DNA of 64,000 nt from Neckera pumila. Taxonomy: Eukaryota; Streptophyta; Bryopsida; Hypnales; Neckeraceae. This document shows positions 25,223 through 39,085 of this stretch, in pieces; position 1 is the first letter of the stretch, and every line of letters begins with the position of its first letter. The stretch is taken from assembly GCA_963969595.1 (NCBI GenBank), contig OZ018409.1, positions 24,999,282-25,063,281 on the forward strand, given 5' to 3'. The notes beneath the pieces were generated by a model, which had not been told where the DNA came from, searched no databases, and was given only the letters and a program-made list of their open reading frames with translations. The position numbers were made by a program, and so were the translations under genes.

Positions 25223-25834
25223 ACTCTAATTTGGAAAGACACCTGTTGCCATCCTGCATCACCGCCCGCACCGCTTAAAGTCGAATACCAAATTTTAAAG
25301 CCTTGCAGATGCACTTTGAAACCCTAGGCAGCAAAACTTCAAGGTGACCTCAATACTTCGAATTATGAGGAGTATCACATTTTCAGTAGTTTCCCTATAA
25401 GTCATCACCCCCAAGGTATGAACCAGAAATGCGCAAGAAAATGAAAAACAAAATAACAAAATCCTCGTTGGCTCTCCGTGTAGTCTTGTCAAGTTTGCCG
25501 CACACCTTTGATACCTTAATTGGATTGATCTCAATACTTCAGGTCAAGAGACGTGCCATAGCTAGTTAAAAGTGCATTTTCAGTGGCTTTCCCGCAAGGT
25601 ATCCCTCATAACACTTGGTCACGGAATCTCAATTTGAAAGTTATTGGATCCGTGACCTCTGGTTTCCAGGGTATTTCTACCCGCCGTTCCAGGTTAAGAA
25701 GCAGAAAGCTACGCCTAACTTCACACAGACACGCTGTTGCCTGGTTAAGAATGCAACCACATACGGTACTAATCATCATCACAAGTGCAATGCACTTTTC
25801 AGAAGGCGGCGATAACGAAAGAAACGTTTGAAGT

Positions 25835-26149
25835 ATGAACTGCTTTACCTCGAGAATGCAACGACGGACGACGCTCACGCTCCCTCGAAATCGGAAACTG
25901 ACGGACGTTCTGAAGGAGATGACGAGTCGGGGTTCGATTTTCGCGTTGCCTTTGGTGGTTCAATGTCCCAAGATTGTTCGCAAATTCGAATCGCCAGATG
26001 CTTTGAAAGAGAAAATAGAAGTTGACCTCAGAAGAAAAATTCACTCTCGTGTTGCTCCTAAACACAATGGCAGGCAGGGCAGCAGCCCTAGTTCACAATC
26101 CTCAGATTCAGAGCTCGAAAAACAACAACGCAACTGTTGCAAACCCTAA
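25835..26149 (+). CDS. hypothetical 104-aa ORF upstream of BCD1
   Basis: The start MNCFTSRMQRRTTLTLPRNR is followed by KLTDVLKEMTSRG and IEVDLRRKIHSRVAPKHN. The segment has higher GC than its neighbours and may be an exon. The product is unrecognised and the frame lacks support. Confidence 0.2.
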   Translation: MNCFTSRMQRRTTLTLPRNRKLTDVLKEMTSRGSIFALPLVVQCPKIVRKFESPDALKEKIEVDLRRKIHSRVAPKHNGRQGSSPSSQSSDSELEKQQRNCCKP

Positions 26150-26163
26150 CCCCGCATCGAATA

Positions 26164-26617
26164 CAGTAGAACCTCTCTAAGTTATCCTCTCTAAGAGCAT
26201 CCCCACCAATCTGTTCTCTATCCCTAAACTTGAAGTCTCAAAGCAGTCAACCTTGACTTTATACAGATGAGACCTCGCCAGTTCTCTATATGATCCTCTG
26301 GATAGAGAATTCGGTGAGAGTTTTACAGAATTCTGTATATTTACGGATACAGATTTTTGAAAAAGTTTGGTGCGGTGAAATTTCTGTATCCCTGTCTGCA
26401 TCTCAGGTCCTCTTCCCTAAACTTTTAGCGACACGGACCTCCCGGTGGGAATGCTCTAAGTTGATAAACCTCTGTAAACTAATCATGTCATACCGGTCCA
26501 GGACTGGTTCACATAACAAAGATTTTGACTAAAAATGACCCTCTCTAAGTCAATAAACCTCTATAAACCAATCTGTCAGACCGATCCAGGACCGATCAAC
26601 TTAGAGAGTTTCTACTG
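26164..26617. mobile_element. Emigrant/Lemi1-type (pogo-like) MITE
   Basis: The left end is CAGTAGAACCTCTCTAAGTT and the right end, reverse-complemented, is CAGTAGAAACTCTCTAAGTT. TA flanks both sides (26162-26163 and 26618-26619). This matches the known Emigrant/Lemi1 terminus style (CAGTARAACCTCTATAAATT) of Tc1/mariner-pogo MITEs. It is interrupted by another MITE. Confidence 0.75.
26195..26456. mobile_element. PIF/Harbinger-like MITE nested in the pogo-like MITE
   Basis: The left end GAGCATCCCCACC pairs with the right end GGTGGGAATGCTC (one mismatch). TAA flanks both sides (26192-26194 and 26457-26459). It is the same terminus type as the element at 62561-62925. Confidence 0.75.
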
Positions 26618-26859
26618 TAGTTAGTAAGCTTATCGAAGTGCTCTATTGTAGTTGAAGGAGGGCACCCCAAAGTGCCACGTCAATTGCCACATCGACAAAT
26701 TATGGGATTCTTGTGTTATCTGAAGTTCCCACTTTTGTTCTCTAGTTTGTCAAATTAGAGAGAACGAGTGACACTGGTGTTACATACCTTTGCTACAACA
26801 TCTGTTTTTTGCAATTTGTCATCAATTTGCACCAAAATAATGGGCCTGCACCAAATCCA

Positions 26860-27075
26860 TAGAAAAAAATTAGTATTGAGAGGGCAGAAAATCGCCAAAA
26901 TACTTCAATTTAGAAAAAAATCTTGGATGAAATTGCCAGATTGTGAATGAAAACTGAATTATGGATATGTTGTATGTGTTGATGTGATATTTTCTATCCA
27001 ATATGTGGATGAATGTTGAAATTTGGAGCACCACTATAACAATCAATTTTGTCTCTTTGGCACTTCATAAAAAAT
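26860..27075. repeat. dispersed repeat (partner 39770-39995)
   Basis: Both copies contain GATGTGATA...TTCTATCCAATAT and CTTTGGCACTTCATAAAAAA in the same order. The partner copy lies just downstream of the WD40 gene stop codon. Confidence 0.6.
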
Positions 27076-27136
27076 GAAAAAAAAAACTACTTTGCTAAAA
27101 GACTCTATAGTAAGTTATCAATACAATAGAATTTAA

Positions 27137-28059
27137 CCCCTAAAGTTCCTTGACTATGTTCTCACCAAAAATGCTCCAAAACTGCCATTTCTAATCCAAG
27201 TACCAAATTTTTGAAAAATATCATTTTTTGACACATGTAACCGTGGGATCTTGTTGTACTCTAGTTTGAGAATATGTGGAAAAAATTTCAGAAATTTCCA
27301 CCATTTAGATTGCAAGATATTAGCATTTGAAATGGCAAAAATCCTTTTTTGACCACTGCGAAAAACTGGGCAGCTGCACTTCACAAGGTCAAATCATTAT
27401 GAAAAAATGTCCAAAATGGTTGTGCTTCTTTGGATTCATTCTTCAAGGCAAGTTGGCTACATACATGAAAATTTTCAGATCATTTGGAGTTGTGCAACAT
27501 ATAGGAAAAAAATAGTAAGTAGAAAGAAGTAGAGAATGATTCAAAATACTAAATTATTAATAAATAATTTACAAAATTACAAAATTACAATCCAAATGGT
27601 TGAATTGTTGTTATAAACAATCTACGTCCAATAGCATTATTTTTTTCAAAAATACTGAAATTTCAGGAAAATAAAAGACTTCAAAGTTTTTTTTGGTGTA
27701 GGGATTCCATATCTACACGCAAACTAAAAAGCCTCATAACTTTTGTCTCAACTATTGAAATGCAATGATTCAAAGCTTTTTGAGTACATATAAATCTGAA
27801 GAACAAATTTCAAATTTTTATTTCTTAAAAAAGTGTTTTTTCCAGATCTGTCCGGACTGCCCAAGTTGAGAAATAAACAACAAATTGTGCAATAACTTTT
27901 TACTCGTATTTCCAAATGTCATGAAATTTGAGCATATGAAAGATATTCCTCGTCCCCACATTCTATTAAAATTTCAGCCCAAAATGTGCAAATCTCTGCT
28001 CACATGCACTTGCCCAAAAAAGTTATAAGTCCAAAAAACACAGTCCGGTCCTTTAGGGG
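27137..28059. mobile_element. TTAA-type MITE, ~923 bp
   Basis: The left end CCCCTAAAGTTCC follows TTAA 27133-27136 and the right end GGTCCTTTAGGGG precedes TTAA 28060-28063. It is the uninterrupted relative of 16078-17310. Confidence 0.75.
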
Positions 28060-28646
28060 TTAATAAAGATTAATGAAGAGTTTTATCCGAGATGGGAAGA
28101 CTTTGTGGTTGTGAAGAATATAGCCCTCATGATCCATGGTTGTGGAATTAAAAATTGCATGTTTTAAACCTAGGATAATACATTTGGGTAGACGGTGAAA
28201 AAGACTTGAGCAAAATCAGGAGATGATGATATGGATGGTAGAGAACAAATGAATTAGAAGACATTCATAGGTAAGAATCATAGGTAAGAGAACTTTGATT
28301 GAGCATATATTTATAGAAAAAGCAAAATTAGGTGGTGTTGATTTATTAACTTTTTGCCTATTCTTACAATATCATTGCATGACACTGCATGAATCAATGA
28401 CTTGACAATTTCTCATGACATTGCTACATTACTATATAACTAATTCAAGACTGTTTTGCCATAAATTATCTTGAACGTATTCTTGCCTAGCACCTTAGGC
28501 CTAGTTTACACCAAAAACCAGGAGACCAAAGAACTTAAAAGTCTCCCTCTCTAAGCTCCTTGAATGCGAAAAGTACTCCTTTGGATATCAAGAGGGCATG
28601 AAATGGTAGAAAATATTAAAAAATAATAATTTAAAGAAATATTTAT

Positions 28647-28791
<145 letters not shown>

Positions 28792-29819
28792 TGTATATAT
28801 GAATTGAAAAAATAGTGCTTTTCAATAAAGACCCATGGATTTTAGTCAAGTTTTCAACTTTGAGGTGTTTTTTATTGTAATTCCGAGGGATTCAAAATTT
28901 GAGGATTTTTCTATCACATAGGAAAAAAAGTGAACTTTGCATCAGCGAAACTTTTTTGAGATCTAGGACCTCTCATTTCATGGTGTAAATACATTTCCTA
29001 AAGACTTCTTGATTTCAACCAATCAAAATCCTTCAAAACTTTTCATCCCCTCACCTTCAGACCTAATATAAATCAAAAATAAATTTTGGGGTGCTTTTAA
29101 TATTGCAATATAACACTATAAGGAAAAAAGTGTTCGATCAAATATGATAATCAACTCGTATATATTAATTAGGACAGTTGATCATGCTATATTTTAGAAC
29201 TATATTAAAAATAATTCAGTTTATATAGCAATTGTACTTTGAATGCCAAAATTCACCACAATATTCAAAATAATTCAATATATGAAGCAATTGAACTTTG
29301 AATACCACTTACCTTGGTGTAGGTAGGATGGACAAGGACTGGTCTTCATACTAGTGGGGTGGTAGGAGGTAAGACAATCCATATAGGATATATAAATGAG
29401 GATAAGTAGAAGCTCAACTGCTCACAGTTAAGTCAAAAGTAGGAATCGTGGTTAAAAAGTAGAATTTTAGACCTCATTTAGGTAGCGTAGAATAACTTTT
29501 TTCAAAAAACTTTGAACTAAATTAATTTGCAAATCAAACTAACTTTCATCTCTGAAAATCCGTTTGAATTTCAAGCCTCCAATCAAAATTTATTGTCAAC
29601 TTTTAGAGAGGGGTTGGAAGGGACATTGTTTTTTGACAATTTCAAACATCCTCTCTAAAATTTGTTCATAATTTTTTAATTTTTATTGAATTTTCTAAAT
29701 CTCAAATAGATTTTTGGAGATGAATTTTGGCTTTATTTTGCAACTTTTCTAAGTTCAATTTAGACCTCATTTTGGCATAGTAAAATATTTTTTTAAGATT
29801 ATTTTTTTTTTTACAATTA

Positions 29820-29984
29820 ATTTTTTACTTGCAAATTTGGGTTCCTGCGCCACTATTACAATAGAAATTGCTGCGCAGAAGTAGGGCAAAAAACATTTTT
29901 TTAGCCCCCAAAAACACTATTTCAGGGTCCTTCGGAAGGCTAAGGGGCAGCCCTCCGGAGGCCTGAAATTTTCTCTAATGAGAG
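29820..29984. mobile_element. fragment related to the ATTAGAGAAAA MITE
   Basis: It contains TTTTTTACTTGCAAATT and CCTGCGCCACT, matching the reverse complement of 57830-57870, and ends in CTCTAATG. I could not place its other end. Confidence 0.4.
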
Positions 29985-30059
29985 TACGAGGCCATTCAAA
30001 TGGCATATCTTTTTGCTAATAGCATTTGCAAGACCACGACCGCATAATTGTGTTTTATT

Positions 30060-31212
30060 CATGGTGCACCATTTCAATGGGCATCATTGCAAGATTGTAT
30101 GAGACGTACCCCACATTGTTGAAAAAGATCAAGTGGTTGGACATTTACCAAGCGCACTTGACCTTAGCCTTCAATGTTATGAACATGGTATGATTTTCTA
30201 CATTTGTCATAATTTGACATTAGAAGAGATTCGAGGGGTCTAAAGGGCCGTTTTAGGCCTGCTCCCCCAACATTGTTCCCATGGCAGATTGGAACGTTTG
30301 TTGTCAATTTTTTTTTAATTTAATTTTTTTTAATTTCTAATTTTTGAAAAATCTAAAATGAAAAAAAAGCAATTTTTTTTTTGGTGACATGGCAGTTGTA
30401 TTGCCATGTCACAAGGCTGTTCCCGAGACCCTAGCAGCCTAGGGAACTCACAGCCCTTCAAAGGAATTGAAAAACATCTAATAGTGGCATTTGGCACTTC
30501 AAAATATTTTATTCATTTCTGATGTATATTTTGTTTCAATGCTTGCAGAATCACTGTCTTGGTGAAGGACCTCAACAAAAAAGGGAAATCGAACATCTCT
30601 TTCAAGCGCACAACGTCGATGAAGAAGGCAAAAGTGGACCTCTAAAGGGACAATACATTGATTAACTACACCATTGAGGAAAGCATGTTGATGAACAAAG
30701 CAACATCAATCCCCTGGCGGGGGGCTCGCAAAAAGGACACTAAATTTTTCCAATTCTTCATAGAAGGGACAACCAATGAAGTGGATTTGGTTCTAGACTG
30801 CACAACATCTACGGATAAATTTTGAATTTAATGATTGTGTATTCAAATTTACTTCATATAATGAATCATTCAAATAATAAATTGGATATAGTTTATCAAA
30901 GATGCATTGACTACAGCATGTCGCGGCACAAGGCACAACATTGTAGCTTTGGAGGAGGACAAGGACATTTTCAATGCCCTCCTCCTATTCATGAGGAAGA
31001 CCACTATAGCCATGGTGATGGCTGAAGTCACAAAATTGCTATTGACAGTTGTGGCTTCTCAAAATCCAGATGCCATGATTGTAGTGCCACGGAAGTTTAT
31101 TCAGAAGGATAGACCTAGTAAAGAATTTTTGGGATTTCTGAATTTTTTGCTATTTTTTATGTTTTATGAGTCTAATATTGTTTTATTTATGTTTCCAATT
31201 GTCAGGGATTGA
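30060..31212 (+). pseudogene. decayed coding region, unrecognised
   Basis: Stretches reading like protein include YPTLLKKIKWLDIYQAHLTL near 30090-30160, NEVDLVLDCTTSTDK near 30780-30822 and DIFNALLLFMRKTTIAMVMA near 30964-31025. They are separated by stops and by the MITE at 30218-30484. They may belong to one captured or transposon gene. Confidence 0.25.
30218..30484. mobile_element. CATTA-type MITE, diverged copy
   Basis: The left end CATTAGAAGAGATTCGAGG is followed by GGGCCGTTTTAGGCC; the right end is AAAAACATCTAATAG. The interior carries an inverted GTGACATGGCA/TGCCATGTCAC pair (about 30385-30415). Confidence 0.55.
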
Positions 31213-34184
31213 TCTCAATAGATGCCACAATGAAGAAGCAAAGTCTTTTCTTTAGTCCAGAAAAGACTTTTCATCTTTTGGTATATGTTGAGCAAATGGC
31301 ATTTGTGTTTGCAAAGTTTGGTTACTCTAAACCAAAACGCAATATATATATATATATATATATATATACTCTAAATGTTTTAAAGTTTATAGATGGATCA
31401 ACATCCGAAGGTAGAAAGACTTCTGAGTCATTTACAACGTCAAATTCTGTGATCGAGTCTACTGCAATTTAGACTTGTGAGATTGACATATCTCATCAGT
31501 TGAACTATTATGTGTTGGTTTTCATTGTGATTGGATGTGTGTGTTTTATGGCTATATTTTGGGCATGATTTATTTCCCTTTACACTTTTGCATTGTATAA
31601 ATTAAATCAAATTGAGTACAATAGATTGCTACAATGAAGATTTAAAAAAAAGACTTTGAAGTGACTTAAATTTTGGAAAAACAAAGTTAGGTTTCTGGAA
31701 AATCAAAATTACCTACACCTACTGTCATAGGTCCATCATCCATTTCTTTCCAAAAATAAACTCCTGCTCACAAGCTCACGGGTGCATAGGCTTGCACGCT
31801 AGCAACCCTAGAAATTAAATTATTATGTATTTATAGTTTATTTCAATTGTTTATCTACTTTAAATAAAAATGATGCATATTTTTTTAAGAATGTCCTTGG
31901 ATAAAAATTTGAAGCTATGAATATTGATGGATTTTGAGATCTATAATTCTTTATGGGCTTCTTTACAATCAAAGTTTGGATAGAAATTGATCAAGTTGTT
32001 ATTAAAATAGGAGTTTTAAAATTCAAAATCATTATGAAAAAATCAACTCTAACAATCTAAAGTTTGGCTCTATGGTTGATATATAGTTGGTATTTATACA
32101 TCGGCCATTGAAATTTTGATTGTACTAATGCCATTTAATTTTGAAATTGGTTTAAAACTAGTGCTTTTAACACAGTGCACAAAGTGCTCAAAGTGCACCA
32201 GAATCTTTGCATAGAATTGGTTAACTGTTCCTTGCATTTTCCCAGTCACTTATTCTAGTTTGAAAAATATGTAAAATATCGTTCCATTGCTAAATAAAAA
32301 TATTTAAAATCAAATAATCAATTGATATTTTGCCTAAAATTGATAAGGTATTATAATAATTCACAAACATATTAAAAACACCCATTCATTTTATCAGTGA
32401 GTTAAAGAACAAAAGTAACACTTTTAATGTTATGAGGCTAATATTAATCATTGGATATTAGGATAGTTTCACTAATATTAACCTTGGAAGGATGTTGCCC
32501 TATAATCATAGTGTAGTCTGATTTTATATTACTTTTTAGCTGATTGGTTGATTGGACTGTGAACTTCTAGACTTTGTCAATTGGTAAAGCAGTGTTTCTG
32601 GTTAGTAGTGAAAGTTACCAATCGGGAATGGAATTAGGTGAATGGTGATCTTTAGGGTTGGACCAATTGGTAGTTATGGTGGTTTGGCTGGGTATTTAGG
32701 CTGTAAATTCCGATCAGTAGTTCAGTTGACCTTCAAGCGAAGCAGGCACTCCTTCCGAGCGTAGGAAGTAAAACAATTGTGTGAGTGATTTGTATTTTGT
32801 CTTTTGTTTTAATACAAGTGAGATGTTTTACCATTGTGTGTGTAATTGTGTATGTGTTATGCTATGTGTATTTGACGCTTGGATGTGTGTTTGAGGAAAT
32901 TAAATAGAAACTATGGAAGAGTTGGTGATTGAAACTGATTGGAGTGTTTGTATGTAATGGAATCTGTGAACAATTGGGAGCGATGTCTGTGTGCTGTGTG
33001 TGTGGAAAATTACCGATAGGGAATTTTGCTATGAAACTGGAGTGGTACAAATAGTGATAAATTACGATTGTGTTAAGTGCCTGTGTGAGGCTAATGGAAA
33101 AATTAAGAACGATTGAATAGGAGAATGTGGAAAGACTAAAAGATATAATTTAAATTGAAAATAATGTTTGAAACAATTGAGTGCTTAATTCAAAAAAACA
33201 TAAAAACAATGATTAGATAAAATGTGAGAATGAATCCGATGGGATTAAGTATAACATAAATAAGAGAGAGATTATCAAAGTGAAATAATTAACAATAAAT
33301 ATCAATTGGAAAATAAACAAGGAATATGAGTGAGAGTAAATTTAGTGTGCCAAGAGATAAATGTAAGTATTATTGTAAACTGATTGGGGTGGAATCAAAT
33401 GCACAAGTCAAATTGGTGAGGAGCAATCGGAGTTGCAGTTGAAGTACAGCAAGGAGGAGAAGAAGCAATCGGTGAAGAAGGAAGCTTTGTTGGATAATAA
33501 ACCAAGCTTTCTGGAGTGAGAAATAAAGACGCCAACGATTGGAAACTGATAAGTGGTTCCAAAACCGTGAACTATTGATATGATGAAAAGGGTTAATAAA
33601 ACTTAGAATCATGTAATTGGGCCCCTTTAGGTTTTATAGGAATTATGATTAAAGATAATTTACCTCCTAGAGTTCAAACTCTACTCTAGGAATTTATTTT
33701 GAAATAGAAATAGAAATCCTTCTACACATATTAAATGTACAAGAATTATCAGATTTCTATTAGAAAATTAGACGAGATTTTTATTTCTCCAATTTTTTGA
33801 AAGCCATACATCAGACACTCTTAGTCCTTAGCATCTTAAGTGGGTTATGTAGTCCAGCCACTTCAACTTAGATTTGTGCTATCTTTGCTACATTTTTTGA
33901 AAGATAAATTTTATATTTGACCACATCTATTGTCAACTAACATCCACATAGCTGAAATCAAATTATCATATAGGATATTTAAAGAAATAGAAATATATAG
34001 AATTTTTTAATGTAGTGATTGCCATGAAAACTACCAACTTTTCTGCCTTTCATTAGAACTTGATTTATATAAACAAATAAAATTTACAATCTTTTGTTTT
34101 ATTTTGAGACAAATTCGGAGATTCTCATGCTTTTAGTTTCATATTTTACATTGAAATAAGTTTGATCAATCCTTACTTTTAAAA
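31213..34184. other. intergenic, nothing firmly recognised
   Basis: Bases 32,560-33,600 are GT/GA-rich with long purine patches and might be an old LTR or leader region, but I found no paired LTR, primer site or protein. Confidence 0.35.
31342..31369. repeat. short (TA)n microsatellite
   Basis: About 14 TA units lie within a decayed ORF region. Confidence 0.8.
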
Positions 34185-34464
34185 CATTAGGGGAGATTTG
34201 AGGGCATTGGAGGGCCGTTTCAGGCCCGTTCCCAGTTTGGACCGATGCTGTGAACAACCGGTAAGAGTTGTCAGAATTTTTTTTTCAAAGAAAAAGAAAA
34301 AGAAAAAAATTCTCCCAAATATCATTTTAGGCCAATTTTTTTTTTTTTTTCAAAAACAACGTGGCACTCTCTCGGCCACATCAGCCAACAGATCCTACAT
34401 TTTTGCAGTCTAAGAACGCAAGATAACTCATAGTCTCTCAAAAGCCTCAAATCTCTTTTAATGA
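34185..34464. mobile_element. CATTA-type MITE, ~280 bp
   Basis: The left end CATTAGGGGAGATTTGAGGG pairs with the right end CCTCAAATCTCTTTTAATG. It contains GGGCCGTTTCAGGCCC and GTGGCACTCTC. It lies in the opposite orientation to the 11208 copy. Confidence 0.7.
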
Positions 34465-35002
34465 TGTGACCAATCCAATTTTTTTCTAGCATTATTTATT
34501 TTTTAATAACTATAAACCAATACCACTTCAATGTTGTTGTTATGTCAAGGATGTCTATTATGAAATTGCTACCCGACACGTAAAATTGAAAATTACATAA
34601 AATTTCATGAAAATGGTTAAGTTACATGACAATGGAAGTTTTTCATTAACAATGTCAAAAGATGACTAGACTTTAAAGGTAAATTCTTCATAGACTAAAG
34701 ACATAGCGAAGCTAACGAAAACAAGTGACTTTTTAAAAATGGTTGCAATATTGATGAGATGTCAAAAAATAATTTGAAAGCAAATCATTGTTAGGGTATA
34801 GAATCAGATTACAAAATATCCACATCCTTGGATTTTGATAGACATACAAATTTTTTTTTTTTTTTGTGACCAATTATTATTTATTAAATTTTTTTGGAAT
34901 TAAATTAGAAGATGTCAAAAGATTTAGTTTTTATTAATAAAAATGATTCATATGAACATTTTAGAATCTATAATTTATAAAGAGATTTTGTAGATACTTT
35001 AA

Positions 35003-35919
35003 CCCCTAAAGGACCATTTGTCCCCTTGGGGGACAAATCAGATCCGGGTAGGTTCCTACTATCTCAGTTTTTAGTAATATTTTTTGGGATTTTTTGAGGT
35101 TGTGTATTTTTGCGAGAGCTTTGTGAATATATCATTTTTATTTTAATTGATGCCTAGGAGCAAAAGTTATGGCACAATAAGCAAAATTGGAATTTGGCAG
35201 GCAGCCCCAAAAAATCATAGAAAGTCAAAATAATTTTTTTTCAAATTTTTTCTCAAAGATTATATTTTTGTCTACATGTGAAGCTTTGTTTCATTCAAGT
35301 TGGACAAATAATGAGAAAGTTATGGACAATCTTAGTTTTTTGGGCAATCTAAGCATCTTCTCGAAAAAATAACTTGTAGAATTTGTTTTTCAATGCAATT
35401 TTTAGAATTTTCAAAAAAAATTGTTAGACAAGGTTAGATTTTTTTTCTAGAACAATCTTACTGTTGGAATTATTGTGATTCAATTCCATCTAAAAGCTAT
35501 TAGCAATATAGCTTTTTCTTCAATCTTGAACCCACCTCTACTTAACAATTTTTTAATGAGTGAAAATTAAGTGCTTTTTATCCTAAATTTTTTTGGGAGA
35601 TTCTCGACTCAACTACTTAACATAAATAAGTAGAAAATCAAAGTCCATAGTGCAAAAAATTTGAACGAAAAAGACTCAAAGCCAAAAAATCTAGTCAAGC
35701 GCAAAAAAACTTGTTTTCTTCACTTTAAATGCATATATCTTGCAAGCTACATGGTCAATGTTTCTGAAATTTTTTCCACATATTCATATACTAGTCAAGT
35801 ATAAGATCTTACGCTTGGATATGCAAGAAAAAACAATTTTTTAAGCTCTTTTCTCTTTGGAATAGAAATGACAGTTTTGAGTGGTTTTTGATAGGAAAAT
35901 CACCTTGGTCCTTTAGGGG
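35003..35919. mobile_element. TTAA-type MITE, 917 bp
   Basis: The left end CCCCTAAAGGACCA follows TTAA 34999-35002 and the right end TGGTCCTTTAGGGG precedes TTAA 35920-35923. The terminal inverted repeat is perfect over 12 or more bases, one of the best copies. Confidence 0.8.
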
Positions 35920-35923
35920 TTAA

Positions 35924-38839
35924 AATTTTCTTCCATAAGCACGCCTTTTTCTTTAAATATAAGGAGATTGGCTAGTTTAGTGCTCTTTTTTTTTCCAAGT
36001 AGTAATTCTTTTTTTGCCTTTCAAATTCTATTTTATTGTGCTTTTTCAGTGGAAATGATCTTATACTTGACATTATCTTTTGTATTTTGTGATTTTTGAT
36101 GAAAAATATTGTTGTGGTACCAATTTTTCTATTTTGCTTTGGAACATTTCAACATTCATTGTGGATCTTGGAATTTCAATTTTTTCTCCTTTTTGTTGGT
36201 GGCATTTGCTTGTTGTCTTCTTTAATTACTTCTATACTCACTAAAGATGGTGATTCTCTTTCATTTCTTTCCATCACTAGCATACTATGATTGTCATGGT
36301 TGACAATTGGTACTTGATTGGAAATTGCTTCTTGCACAATTTGCTTGCCTTTAATCATCAAAGTGTATATGTGATGTCTATCACTTGCCTTGTGCTGTAT
36401 TATTTGTGTTGCATGGTTTACCTTACCACCGCATTTACATTCATAAGGTACAAAAGAATTCATTGCTTTACTTGTGAGTATATTGTCTAAAATGTAAAAC
36501 TTTGATATTGAATATCTTTCTACTACTATTTCTAAATGCAATTGATAAGAATATTTTTTGTTAAAGTTTGAAAATTTTAAATTAAAAAAATTAAATCAAT
36601 AAACCAATAACTAATATATATATATATATAAAGTAAAAGATCTCATTCACTTTAAGTTTATTATTGATAATTTAAAAGCTAGAAGTTAAAATTATATATT
36701 TTGACATTATTTTGATACATTCATTTAAATTGATCTATGCTAATCACAACCCCTCAAGTTATTGAAAGTTTGTTTTGGATTTGTAACATAATGGTGAAAG
36801 GTAATATAAAAATTGGATATAAATATAGAATCAATGCATTTTATATTAATATTAAAGTAAAAAATTTATACAAATTTCAGAAATATTTAATCATCTTAGA
36901 AATTAGATAAAATTAATAATAACTAAATTTATTAATAAAGACTAATTTTTCATTTTGTAAATGAATTATTTTAATTTTGGGCTATTTAGAAAGAGATTTT
37001 GGACACTCAAAATTGCTTTCATTGGTGATTACCATTTAGTATACATACAACTCAAAAAGACTCCCTAAAGAAGCTCGTTATAGGATGGATTATCTACTCA
37101 AAAATAATTTTTTTTTTTTATATTCACGAATAATAGATAATTGATTTAAAAATTATCATAAATCAATCTATAAATTTTTGAAGGATTTGCAATGAGATTT
37201 AGTTATGTTGAGTGGTTGAGCATTGCCATCATGTTCTTTACTAAATTATATTAGGAACAATTAGGTTTAGATAATTGTTGATGTATTTTTTTTTTTTTTT
37301 AGTTGGCATAATTTATGGGCTTCTTTGGATAGTCTATAGGCAAAGATAATTTTGATGTTCAAATGAATCATTTTGAGTTGAGGCAGAACAAACATAATTG
37401 TATAGAATTTTGATGTTTTTTTTTTCTTGGGTGAAGCCCAAAAATTTCCTTTAGTTATTCCAACACGTCAATGAAGACCAAGAACATTTTTCATTGTATG
37501 AAAACAAATCAAGCAATTATATTTGCTATTACTTATTTTTTATCATAATCAATAGATTATAAGTTGTTTTAGTAGTCCAACTTTTATCAAATTAGCATAC
37601 ATCTATTAGTTTTTTGATTGCAAAAACAATGAGAGTAGAAATCTATTTGCGATGAATTCAAGTCATTATGCAAATATAAGTTTAATTTTCTTCTTATGCT
37701 CACAACTATGAACATATTCAAATCTTACTCAACTTTGCATTTTTTGAGATTATAAATTATATTTTTATTCAATATATTAACATTGAATTACCTTCATCTC
37801 ACATTGGAATTTGGGTTCCTCCCTTGCAATGTCAAGTTGAAACTTAGGATAAAAAGATTTTAGCACCTCAAATGTTGTTGCTCAAACTAATTTAATAGTT
37901 ACTGCAAGATCCCTTTTCACTAATTGAATTGATATTGGATGAATGTGACCTAATTGTTGGTATTGTTTGTATGAAATTTAGAAAAAATTTAGATGATAAT
38001 CACACCGTATAAGAAAATATGAAAATTCTAGTGTAAAACAAATCATACTAATTTTTAGAATATTACGGCCCTGTGGTTGAGTCATGTGTGAAATATAATG
38101 TGATTCCTTGAAAACAAGTAGTTATTCTTGTAATTCACACTAATTGAATTACCTTAAGTAATAAAATTTGACCTTTGCTTTTTTATTTTTAGCTTTTTGT
38201 TTAAAATCAAAGACATAGGAATATCTTTAACTTCATCGATTACATGCATTTAAAGTAAGGGCCCCAAAAGAGGTGAGATACCATTAAAATAGGAGGTCTA
38301 TAAAGCAACCAAACTTTGAATGCATTCTTGAACACATAAAGGTACCAATAATGAATATATCAAGGGGTGGATGCTTTTGGTGCGCTATGTGATTCCAACT
38401 TCAAAATTCATAACTAATTCGATGGTCTAAAAAACATGAAATGACTTGGATTAAATGCCAATTCCATTTATCTTGCAAAAAAAACTTATGAGAAAAATTT
38501 CAAGAAGTCAAACTTTTTAAAATTGCAAATTGGCTACTTTATTTAGGGTTAGTTTATACCATGGTTAGACCAAAGACTAGAAGCACTCCAAGGTATCCCA
38601 TTTTGTTAGATGTGAGTTATGTGACCATGCAAAGCAAGAGCTCATAACAAAAAATAGTAATGGCACTTTGCAGGGGCTTGGTATAAATCCAAGAGACACC
38701 ATTAGCTAGGCCATATTATTTAGTACTAGACTTGACATTGTCAACCATAAGATCAATTAAATAGACAAAATCTATATTTGTGAGGTTCTAACCCACCATG
38801 GTTTTTTAGAAATTCATTAGGCCTACTTCAAAGAGGTGG
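35924..38839. other. AT-rich intergenic DNA
   Basis: Apart from the ORF at 36176-36541 nothing was recognised. Poly-T/A tracts occur at 37110-37118 and 37290-37301. Confidence 0.5.
36176..36541 (-). pseudogene. possible transposon-derived ORF, 121 aa
   Basis: The frame contains ECKCGGKVNHATQIIQHKAS and a Lys/Arg tail (PPTKRRKN). The CKC-plus-His arrangement and the isolated position in AT-rich repeat DNA suggest a transposon protein remnant. I could not assign a family. Confidence 0.3.
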
Positions 38840-38843
38840 TTAA

Positions 38844-39085
38844 CCCCTGAGCGCCTAGCTCATGTTTATTAAAATCAAGACCTTTCTCAATTCATTCCAA
38901 ATCAAACTATCACCTAAAAAAAAATTCACATAAATTGACTGTACCAATTGGTAGTGGAGACAAGCCCGGAGTTAGAGGGAAAGGGACATGTCCTTTGACC
39001 ATACTGTTGAAAAGATTATAATAATCAAGCAAGGACAACTTTCAATTTGAAGAAGTCATATTTGAGGCGCTGGGGCACTCCAGGG
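38844..39085. mobile_element. short TTAA-type MITE, 242 bp
   Basis: The left end CCCCTGAGCGCC follows TTAA 38840-38843 and the right end GGCGCTGGGGCACTCCAGGG precedes TTAA 39086-39089. Confidence 0.6.

Noticed and set aside
32560..33612. Possible LTR retrotransposon leader
   Set aside because: No second LTR, primer-binding site, polypurine tract or gag/pol sequence found.
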